From assembly GCA_033794685.1 (NCBI GenBank), contig JARAYZ010000002.1: 64,000 nt of DNA. One strand, written 5' to 3'. This DNA is from Lentzea sp033794685 (GTDB lineage: Bacteria > Actinomycetota > Actinomycetes > Mycobacteriales > Pseudonocardiaceae). The position numbers were made by a program, and so were the translations under genes. This document shows positions 25,616-32,557 of the stretch, piece by piece. Numbering within the stretch: the stretch's first letter is position 1; each line of letters begins with the position of its first letter. A model generated the notes under the pieces. That model was given only the letters and a program-made list of their open reading frames with translations, had not been told where the DNA came from and searched no databases.

Positions 25616-26392
25616 GTGCCGAACAGCACGTATCTGCGTTACGTAGCCCTGGGTGACAGTCAGACCGAAGGAATCGGGGACGGCGACGACGTCCGCGGCC
25701 TTCGCGGATGGGCGGATCGGCTCTCCGAGCACGTCGCCCGCCACAGTCCCGGCCTGCTCTACGCCAACCTCGCGGTGCGCGGCCGCCGGACTGGGCAGGT
25801 ACGCGCCGAACAGCTCACCCCGGCTCTCGCGATGCGGCCCGACCTCGCCACCGTGGTGGCCGGCGTCAACGACGTGCTGCGCCCGAACTTCGACCTCGAC
25901 GACGTGGCGGAGCACCTGGAGGCGATGTTCGCCGCCCTCACCGCTCAGGGCGCCACGGTCGCGACGATCACGTTTCCCGACGTCGGACGCGTCACGCCGC
26001 TGGCCCGCCCGATCAGCCGCCGTGTGGTCGCGCTCAACGAGCGCATCAGGGTGGCCGCCAAGCGCCACGACGTGGTCGTGGCGGAAACCGCCGAGCACCC
26101 GGTGGTCACGGATCCGCGGTTGTGGAGTACCGACAGGCTGCATCCCAGTGCACTCGGACATGAACGAATCGCAGCCGCTGTCGCGCACGCACTCGGTCTG
26201 CCCAACAGCGACGACAGCTGGAGCCGGCCCTTGCCGGTCGCCAGGACGGCAACGCCGGGCTGGCGGATCGTGGGCGGCGAACTGCGCTGGATCGGCACCT
26301 TCCTCGGCCCCTGGGTCGTCCGTCGCGTGCGCGGTCGCTCTTCCGGTGACGACCGGCAGGCCAAGCGGCCCACTCTTCTGTCGGCCGGGTAG
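25616..26392 (+). CDS. SGNH/GDSL-family hydrolase
   Basis: 258 residues from GTG 25616 (AGAGGCGG 8 bp upstream); ATG 25595 in the same frame is the alternative. All SGNH blocks are visible: YVALGDSQTEGIGD (Ser), NLAVRGRRTGQV (Gly), VVAGVNDVL (Asn) and DRLHPSALGH (Asp and His). There is no signal peptide, so an intracellular esterase or lipase. It is followed after 4 bp by a kinase-like gene and bracketed by PadR-type sites, apart from the polysaccharide genes. Substrate unknown. Confidence 0.88.
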   Translation: MPNSTYLRYVALGDSQTEGIGDGDDVRGLRGWADRLSEHVARHSPGLLYANLAVRGRRTGQVRAEQLTPALAMRPDLATVVAGVNDVLRPNFDLDDVAEHLEAMFAALTAQGATVATITFPDVGRVTPLARPISRRVVALNERIRVAAKRHDVVVAETAEHPVVTDPRLWSTDRLHPSALGHERIAAAVAHALGLPNSDDSWSRPLPVARTATPGWRIVGGELRWIGTFLGPWVVRRVRGRSSGDDRQAKRPTLLSAG

Positions 26393-26396
26393 CTCT

Positions 26397-27344
26397 GTGA
26401 ACTGGCAGCCAGCGGTGGCCGCGGCGTTCGGGCTCGGTGACGTCATCGGAACGGCGACGCCGGTGGCGGGCGCGCGATCACACCTGATGTGGCGTCTGCA
26501 CACGTCACGCGGTACATGGGCGGTCAAGCGGCTGAACCGGTCGCGCGAGGACTGGTGGCTGCGCGACTACCTCGTGTCCGCCCGGATCCAACTGGACGCG
26601 TACGCCCGCGGCTTTCCCATGCCCCGACCGGTGCATCCGCTCGAACCGGCCGCACCGCTGCTGGCGGACGTGCGAGCCGGTGGGGAGATCGTCAGTTACC
26701 TGGTGCACGAGTGGCGCGAGGGCGGCCCGCCGGCCACGGACGTCTCGGAGTGGGTCGGCACCACCCTGGCGGCGCTCCACACTCTCCCCGGGTGCGGCAC
26801 GCCCGACGGGGAGCCGCACCCCGTGGAGGAGTGGCGGCAGTGGCTGGACGAAACGAACGACTTCACCGACGCCGTGCGGGCCTACCTGCCGGAGATCGCC
26901 GAGGCCAGAGCGATGGCCGTCGACCATCGTGATCTGACGCCGGTGAGCACGCATCGCGACGTGAAACCGGACAACGTCCTGGAGACCGCCGCAGGCCCGT
27001 TGCTGGTGGATTGGGACGGCGCGGGGCCCGACTTCGCGGAGTGGGAGCTGACCAGGGCGGCGCTGTACTTCAGCGGCCTGGGTGAGAACCGGGCCGCGTT
27101 CGACACCGTGATCAGGTCCTACGAAGCGGCGGGCGGCCGGCGGCCACCGGCGTCCTCGGCCGCGTTCGCGGGTCTGCTGCGCACCTACCTCGGCGGCGCC
27201 GCGTGGATGGTGTGGCGAGCCCTCGGCCACCGCCCGGTGACGGCCCCCGAACGCGCCGCGGCGCACACGCACGCGCTCGAGTTGCTGGCCGACCTGCGCA
27301 CGTCCCTGAGCCGCTTGGACGACTGGGTCGCCCGCCTGCGCTGA
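26397..27344 (+). CDS. Aminoglycoside-phosphotransferase-family kinase (APH fold)
   Basis: 315 residues from GTG 26397, 4 bp after the SGNH stop, so co-translated. The APH/choline-kinase fold is shown by WAVKRLNR (ATP-binding Lys), the Brenner motif STHRDVKPDNVL with catalytic Asp, and LLVDWDGAGPDF (metal-binding Asp). Upstream the frame is open but only shadows the hydrolase. Proteins of this group phosphorylate small alcohols, sugars, amines or antibiotics; a resistance role is possible given the PadR partner, but no substrate can be read. Confidence 0.87.
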   Translation: MNWQPAVAAAFGLGDVIGTATPVAGARSHLMWRLHTSRGTWAVKRLNRSREDWWLRDYLVSARIQLDAYARGFPMPRPVHPLEPAAPLLADVRAGGEIVSYLVHEWREGGPPATDVSEWVGTTLAALHTLPGCGTPDGEPHPVEEWRQWLDETNDFTDAVRAYLPEIAEARAMAVDHRDLTPVSTHRDVKPDNVLETAAGPLLVDWDGAGPDFAEWELTRAALYFSGLGENRAAFDTVIRSYEAAGGRRPPASSAAFAGLLRTYLGGAAWMVWRALGHRPVTAPERAAAHTHALELLADLRTSLSRLDDWVARLR

Positions 27345-27408
27345 ACGTGAGGCGCCACGACGTCCTGAGCCTCGCTCCCACCGACCGAACGAGGCATCAC
27401 CAGTGCGA

Positions 27409-27984
27409 TCAGCCGGTGGTGTGGAGCGTGGCCGCGCGTTGGTCGAGCCTGCGCAACGCCATGTCGCCCCACTGGAGATTGTCCCGTTCGAACGACATCC
27501 CGCGCAGCAGGGTGAGGTACGGACCGATGCGCTCGGCCTCGGCGAAGTACGCCTCCTCCGAAGACCCGCCGAGGAGGTGCCGCCGGAGCTTTTCGTAGTG
27601 GACGAGCTTGGCCGTGGCCCACGCCATGCGCTCGGCGATGGCCGTCCGAACTGCGGCGATGTCGCCGGAATCCAGGCACTGCACCTTGACCAGCAACTCG
27701 TCGCGGATGACCGCCGGCTTGCCCGGAGGCTCGGCGGTGTACGCGTGAACGGCCTCTCGCCCGGCCTCCGTCAAGGAGAACAGGCGCTTGTTGGGCCGGC
27801 GCTCCTGCTCGACGACGCGGGCCATGACCAGCCCTTCGGCCTCCATGCGCTCGAGCTCGCGGTAGAGCTGCTGGGGCGTCGTCATCCAGAAGTTGGCGAC
27901 CGACGCGTCGAACCCCTTGGCGAGGTCGTAACCGGACGCCTCGCCCTCCAGCAGCACGGCCATCACCGCGTTCCGCAAAGCCAT
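27409..27984 (-). CDS. PadR-family transcriptional regulator
   Basis: 191 residues. N-terminal winged helix: MALRNAVMAVLLEGEASGYDLAKGFD, then QLYRELERMEAEGLVMARVVEQERRPNKRLFSLTEAGREA, the PadR signature. A C-terminal helical dimerisation domain (Vir_act_alpha_C type, ~95-175) places it in PadR subfamily 1. It is convergent with the hydrolase/kinase pair; sites sharing a 13-bp exact word lie before it (28016) and before the pair (25541), so it probably represses itself and them. Confidence 0.92.
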   Translation of the reverse strand: MALRNAVMAVLLEGEASGYDLAKGFDASVANFWMTTPQQLYRELERMEAEGLVMARVVEQERRPNKRLFSLTEAGREAVHAYTAEPPGKPAVIRDELLVKVQCLDSGDIAAVRTAIAERMAWATAKLVHYEKLRRHLLGGSSEEAYFAEAERIGPYLTLLRGMSFERDNLQWGDMALRRLDQRAATLHTTG

Positions 27985-28015
27985 GCGGGCACGCTAGCAG
28001 GCATAGTGATTAGTC

Positions 28016-28028
28016 GCATAGTTGACTA
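28016..28028. promoter_or_regulatory. PadR-type operator half-site repeated upstream of padR
   Basis: GCATAGTTGACTA is identical to 25560-25572. It lies 32 bp upstream of the PadR start and is part of a looser inverted repeat, GTGATTAGTC ... GACTATCAC. Confidence 0.65.
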
Positions 28029-28177
28029 TCACGCGAGCTGGCCAATAGGACGCGGTCCACTTCTCGTGGCAGATCGGCCCCGCGGACGCCGCCCGGCGGT
28101 GGCCGGCCTCGCCGCCGCGTGGCTCGAGGCCGGCCGGATCCGCCGGTCGTACGGCTTCTTCTACGGTCTCTGATCGG

Positions 28178-29860
28178 TCAGCCGCGGATCCAACGCTGGT
28201 TGGCCGCGCCGTGGCACGTCCACACGATCGCCGGGGTGCCGTTCGCCGTGCCGTTGCCGTCCACGTCCAGGCACAGCCCGGTCTGCACGTTGCCGATCGT
28301 GCCGTTGCCGTTCAGGTTCCACTGCTGGTTCGCGCCGCCGTTGCAGTACCAGCGCCGCACCTTCGCACCGGCCGTGGTGCCGGACGGAGTCTCCAGGCAC
28401 ATGCCGAGCAGTTGCAACGCGTTGCCGTTGCGGGTGATCAGCTGTTGAGCCCCGCCGTTGCACTCCCAGATCGCCTGCTGGGTGCCGTTGGCCGCCGCGC
28501 CCTTCGGGGAATCCAGGCAGCGGCCCGCCGACTCGCTGCGCAGAGAGAAGGGAACCGGCGCCGGCGCCAAGCCCCCGCCACTGACCCGGAAGACCGCCGT
28601 GCCGTGCGCGGGCACGCTGGCGGAGATGGTGCCGCTGGTGGTGGAAGCCGCGCCAGTCCAGAGATCACGCAGCCCGAACGAGGCGCCGGTCTTGCCGATC
28701 GCGTTCGCCGTGGTCGAGATCGTCGCCGTGCTGGAGCCCTGGTTGAGCAGCGCGACCGCGACGTCGCCGTTGGCGAGACGCTTGGCGATCACGCGCCGGG
28801 TTCCGTCGTTCGACACCTGGGCGGCCTGCAGGCCGAGAGCGTCCTGGTTGACCGCGATCAGGCCGGCGTTGCGCAGGATGGTGAGCGTGGCGGCCGACGC
28901 GCTGCGAACGTCGTTCCCCGCGATCAGCGGCGCCGCCATCATCGCCCACATGGCGAAATGGCTGCGCTGCTCGGTTTCCGTCATGCCACCGTTGCCGACT
29001 TCCAGCATGTCGGGGTCGTTGAACCCGCCGGGGCCGGCGTACGGAGCCAGCGGCACGTTGACGTTGATGATGTTCTGCACGCCCATGAACGAGCTGCCGT
29101 CACTGCCGGTGTCCCACCGGTTCGTGATGTCCTCAGTGGTCCGCCACATGTGCGCGACGTCGCTCCAGTCGCGCAGAGGCCCGGTCTTGTCGTGAATGCT
29201 GTTCGAGTTGATGCTGTAGACGATGGGCCGGCCGGTGGCCGCCAGTGCGTCGCGCATCTTCGCGAACGCCGCCACCTGTTCGTCCATCGTGCCCGTCGGC
29301 GAACACCAGTCGTACTTGAGGTAGTCGACTCCCCATGCGGCGAACTGCCGGGCGTCCTGCACCTCGTGGCCCCTGCTACCGGTGGCGCCGGGGAACGCGT
29401 TGAAGTACTGCGCACACGTCTTGTCCACCGGCACCTGGTAGATGCCGAACTTCAGGCCCTTGCTGTGGATGTAGTCGCCGAGCGCCTTCATCCCACTCGG
29501 GAACCGGGTCGGATGCGCCTGGAGATCGCCCTGGGCATCACGGCTGGGATTGAACCAGCAGTCGTCCACCACGACGTACTTGTATCCCAGCGCACCCATC
29601 CCGTTGCCCGCCAGCGCGTCGACGGTCTGCCGGATCAGCGTCTCGGAGATGTCGCAGCCGAACGTGTTCCAGGTGTTCCACCCCATCGGCGGCGTGCGAG
29701 CCACCCCGTCCTCCAGCGCCTGCGCCGGCCGCGGCCCGATCACCGCGGTCAATCCCGCCAGGAGCAGGCAGGCGACCGCCAGCACACCCGTGATTCGGAC
29801 ACGCAAGATCGACGGCCGTATGTTAGCGTTAACAACTGGGTGCGGAAGATGACCGGACAC
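28178..29860 (-). CDS. Secreted GH27 enzyme with CBM13 (alpha-galactosidase or beta-L-arabinopyranosidase)
   Basis: 560 residues from GTG 29860 (AAGGGA 5 bp upstream); this gives an unusually long polar n-region before the hydrophobic leader (ITGVLAVACLLLAGLTAV). A TTG 18 codons later gives a normal leader but has no ribosome site. GH27 motifs: PPMGWNTWNTFGCDI, VVVDDCWFNPSRD, nucleophile Asp at about 184 in YLKYDWC, acid/base Asp at about 284 in GFNDPDMLEVG. It differs from the other two copies (YDWC, long insert QVPVDKTCAQYFNAFPG). C-terminal CBM13 (~440-560) carries RCLDSPKG, MCLETPSG and LCLDVDG repeats. The divergence suggests a different sugar specificity. Confidence 0.9.
   Translation of the reverse strand: MSGHLPHPVVNANIRPSILRVRITGVLAVACLLLAGLTAVIGPRPAQALEDGVARTPPMGWNTWNTFGCDISETLIRQTVDALAGNGMGALGYKYVVVDDCWFNPSRDAQGDLQAHPTRFPSGMKALGDYIHSKGLKFGIYQVPVDKTCAQYFNAFPGATGSRGHEVQDARQFAAWGVDYLKYDWCSPTGTMDEQVAAFAKMRDALAATGRPIVYSINSNSIHDKTGPLRDWSDVAHMWRTTEDITNRWDTGSDGSSFMGVQNIINVNVPLAPYAGPGGFNDPDMLEVGNGGMTETEQRSHFAMWAMMAAPLIAGNDVRSASAATLTILRNAGLIAVNQDALGLQAAQVSNDGTRRVIAKRLANGDVAVALLNQGSSTATISTTANAIGKTGASFGLRDLWTGAASTTSGTISASVPAHGTAVFRVSGGGLAPAPVPFSLRSESAGRCLDSPKGAAANGTQQAIWECNGGAQQLITRNGNALQLLGMCLETPSGTTAGAKVRRWYCNGGANQQWNLNGNGTIGNVQTGLCLDVDGNGTANGTPAIVWTCHGAANQRWIRG
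29821..29834. promoter_or_regulatory. LacI-family-type operator, site 3
   Basis: TGTTAGCGTTAACA is an inverted repeat with one mismatched pair, closely matching 8162-8175. With the GTG start it lies inside codons 9-14 of the GH27 gene; with the later TTG start it would be upstream. Either way it could act as a repressor roadblock. Confidence 0.55.
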
Positions 29861-30029
29861 AGAGTTCCCTTCGCGTCATTGCGACACCAGGCAGCAGCCT
29901 GGACACCGTCCCGGCCTGTTCACCGTGAGCACCGCTCACCTCGGCCGCAGAAATCGTTGCAGATCATGGCTCCCCCGCCGGACACGCGTCAAGGGATTGC
30001 CGGCTCGGAGAAATGAGCGACCTTCGGGC

Positions 30030-31367
30030 TCAGGTCAGTGCGGCGGTGAGAACCGGGACGTAGAAGCCGATTCCGGCGAGGTTCGGATGTGTGCCGGTGC
30101 CGCCGGTTCCCGGGTAGCCGTTGACCAGGCCGTTGAAGGTGTACGCCACCCGATGACCGACGTCGCGGGTGTCCAAAGTGGAGTTACCGAAGACGTCTGC
30201 GACCGCGACGCCCCACTTGGCGCAGATCCGCAGCGTCACCGAACGAATCGCGAGCTGCGTGTTCCAGTCGCGGGAGCCGAGCTTGTGGACCGCGACGTGG
30301 ACGATCCGCGCGGCCGGCCATTTGGTCCGCATGGTGTGGACGGTGGTCTCGAGCGAGCCCGCGTAGGTGGACCTGTCGAAGGTCGCGGGGTCGAAGCCGG
30401 GTGCCATCGTGCCGACCCCGTACCGGTTGTCGTAGATGAGTTCGGCGTCGTTGGTGCCTCCGTTGAACACCACGTAGTCGGGCGGCCGCGAGGCGGCGTT
30501 GCGCACCTGCGTGACGATCTGCCTGCTGCCAGGGCCGATCGCCGCGCCGTTCACGGCGTACTTGGTCAGGTTCATGAGCTCGCGTTCGGCCGCGAGGTTC
30601 ACGAAACCGCGCGAGTAGGAGTGGCCGGCGACGATGCTGTCGCCGAACGCGTACATCGTCCTTCCCCTCAGCAGTCCGTTCACGGCGTTCGCCGGTACGG
30701 CGAGACGGAAGTTGTCGATGGACTGCACACCGGTGCCGTAGTAGTTGCAGGCGACCAGCTTCGCGAGGTTCTTCCCGGTCATGCTCGTCGTACCGGAGGC
30801 CATGACAGTCGCGGCGGTCTCCTTGGTGGCGATCAGGTACTGCACTCGCTGCAGCGTGAAGTCGAGGTGCAGGTTCACCGTGTACCACTTGGCGCGGTCG
30901 TAGGCGATCCTGGTCCACGCCGGGTTGAGCGAGTCCGGCGCGGACGTCGAATCGGACACGGGACCGGTCAGGCCGTACCGGAGTTCGGTGGCGGTGCCCG
31001 CGAGCGCGAACACCAGATTGCCCTGGCTGTCACGCAGCTCGATGCCGGCCTTCTGGCCATTGCCTGCGACAGCTGTCTTCCAGTCGAACGTCAGGTCGAG
31101 GGTTCGTTCCGCCACGATGGCCGCACCGAACGCCTTGACCGAGGTGGTGTAGTCGCCCATTCCCTTGGTGACGTTCAGGACCCCGTCAGCCACGGCGGCT
31201 CCGGCGGGAAACCCGAAGTTGGCCGGGGTCGTCTGGGTGGTGAACGTTTCGTCGATGAGAACGCCGGCCGAGGCCTCCGCCGTGGGGGCAGCGACCGCCA
31301 CCGCCACAACGGCGGCGACAGCCGCGAGGCGAAAGAATCGGTGGGTTCGCCTTTGCCCGGTGTGCAT
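30030..31367 (-). CDS. Secreted SGNH-fold esterase with N-terminal beta-sandwich
   Basis: 445 residues from ATG 31367 (GAAGGGAACCAC upstream). A Sec leader (FFRLAAVAAVVAVAVAAPTAEA) precedes a lectin-like beta domain of about 200 residues (DETFTTQTTPANFGFPAG, LDLTFDWKTAVAGNGQKAGIELRD). The C-terminal half is an SGNH hydrolase: YAFGDSIVAGHSYSRGFVN (Ser), YAVNGAAIG (Gly), VVFNGGTNDAE (Asn) and TGTHPNLAGIGFY (His). The Asp that normally lies three residues before the His (DxxH) is absent. It sits in the RG-I block, so a deacetylase acting on pectin or hemicellulose is likely but not proven. Confidence 0.82.
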   Translation of the reverse strand: MHTGQRRTHRFFRLAAVAAVVAVAVAAPTAEASAGVLIDETFTTQTTPANFGFPAGAAVADGVLNVTKGMGDYTTSVKAFGAAIVAERTLDLTFDWKTAVAGNGQKAGIELRDSQGNLVFALAGTATELRYGLTGPVSDSTSAPDSLNPAWTRIAYDRAKWYTVNLHLDFTLQRVQYLIATKETAATVMASGTTSMTGKNLAKLVACNYYGTGVQSIDNFRLAVPANAVNGLLRGRTMYAFGDSIVAGHSYSRGFVNLAAERELMNLTKYAVNGAAIGPGSRQIVTQVRNAASRPPDYVVFNGGTNDAELIYDNRYGVGTMAPGFDPATFDRSTYAGSLETTVHTMRTKWPAARIVHVAVHKLGSRDWNTQLAIRSVTLRICAKWGVAVADVFGNSTLDTRDVGHRVAYTFNGLVNGYPGTGGTGTHPNLAGIGFYVPVLTAALT

Positions 31368-31403
31368 GTGGTTCCCTTCGAGCACATACGCGAGATAGCT
31401 GGT

Positions 31404-32438
31404 TCAGCGCAGGAAACCGGCGAGCGGCAGGTTCAGCTCCCGAACGCCCTGTGCGACGAGGTTCGCCATCTCCGCCCCACCCTGCGCGGAGAAGTGGGTG
31501 TTGTCGCCCGCTTCCCTGGTGAGAAACAGTGCTTGGGACGCTGACGGACCCATCGACTCGACTAGTGTCCTGCTCTTGGCGGTCAGGTCGATCACCGGCA
31601 CGTTCGCGCTCCGGCCGAGCGCCCGGATCACCGCGGGCAGGTCCACTCCCCTGCCGTTGACGTGCAACGCGGTCCCGGTGAGCCGGCTGCCGTTGAACAG
31701 CCGCCGCACCGGTGGCGTCATCAGCACCGGCACGCCGCCACGCTCCCGGACGCCGTTGACCAACCGGGTGAGGTTGTCGTGGAACGCCGTCGCCGTGGTC
31801 TGCTTGTCGTTGTGCCCGAACTGGATGAACACCAGGTCCTTGCTCTTGATCAGGGGCCTCATCCGGGGGAAGAGAGCACTGTTGGACAGGAAGCTGCCCG
31901 AGCTTTCACCGGAGTCGCCGTAGTTCGCGACCACCGCGCCGTCGCGCAGGCGCGTCGGCAGGTACTGGCCCCAGCCGGTGTAGGGCGCGGTCGCCTGGTC
32001 GCACACGGTGGAGTCGCCTGCGAGGTAGGCCACCAGCGGCGCGCCCGCCGGTGTGACGGTGAGCGCGCCGATCGCGGGTGCGCTGCCGCTGAAGGTGATC
32101 TGCAGACCGGGTGTGCCGGTGCCGCCGGTGGGCTGGCCTTCGGGGCTGCGGACGTTGACCGTGGCCGTGGTGCGGACGACTTGGCCCGCGGTGGTGGACA
32201 CCGGGTTGAGGATCTGCCTGCGGGCTTCCACGGACATCGAGGTGTTGGCGACCTTGGTGGTGCTGCCGAGTTCCACCATGACGTCGTAGTTGCCCGGTGC
32301 GACTGGGAAACTGCATCTGATCGGCGCAGTGCCCGAGCACTGCGGCGGCAACGCTGTTGTCGCCGCCGCAGCGGGCAGGGGGACCAGCACGGCCATGTTC
32401 ACAGCGGCCGTGAGGAGTGCGAGACGCTTGAAGGACAC
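31404..32438 (-). CDS. Secreted rhamnogalacturonan acetylesterase-like enzyme (CE12 type)
   Basis: 344 residues from GTG 32438 (AGGAG 6 bp upstream); the frame continues far upstream, but only as a shadow of the rhamnosidase. After the Sec leader, about 100 residues of beta structure (CSFPVAPGNYDVMVELGS) resemble the N-terminal domain of bacterial CE12 enzymes. The SGNH core has YLAGDSTVCDQ, NYGDSGESSGSFL, VFIQFGHND and DNTHFSAQGGAEMANLV. CE12 enzymes remove acetyl groups from galacturonate in RG-I, which fits the PL11 lyase and GH78 rhamnosidase nearby. It follows the GH78 gene at 119 bp on the same strand. Confidence 0.88.
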   Translation of the reverse strand: MSFKRLALLTAAVNMAVLVPLPAAAATTALPPQCSGTAPIRCSFPVAPGNYDVMVELGSTTKVANTSMSVEARRQILNPVSTTAGQVVRTTATVNVRSPEGQPTGGTGTPGLQITFSGSAPAIGALTVTPAGAPLVAYLAGDSTVCDQATAPYTGWGQYLPTRLRDGAVVANYGDSGESSGSFLSNSALFPRMRPLIKSKDLVFIQFGHNDKQTTATAFHDNLTRLVNGVRERGGVPVLMTPPVRRLFNGSRLTGTALHVNGRGVDLPAVIRALGRSANVPVIDLTAKSRTLVESMGPSASQALFLTREAGDNTHFSAQGGAEMANLVAQGVRELNLPLAGFLR

Positions 32439-32510
32439 GGATTCTCCTGTCACACGTTGTAGCCGACGAACCGCACGTAGCCTGCGGACTTTGGCCGGAG
32501 GCCACGCGCG

Positions 32511-32546
32511 GGTGTTCACGACGACCGACGAGTTGTCTGCGGTGCC
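32511..32546 (-). pseudogene. Orphan CBM13 fragment between GH78 and CE12 genes
   Basis: Twelve codons read GTADNSSVVVNT. The 36 bases match 33 of 36 bases of the last CBM13 repeat of the PET-hydrolase-like gene (35952-35987). Similarity stops abruptly on both sides. It looks like residue of a duplication or recombination event within the cluster. Confidence 0.6.
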
Positions 32547-32557
32547 AAGGTTTCCGG

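Noticed and set aside
29925..29939. GTGAGC-ACC-GCTCAC short inverted repeat
   Set aside because: Six-base arms with a 3-nt spacer between two minus-strand genes could be a weak terminator or operator, but such arms are common at this GC content.
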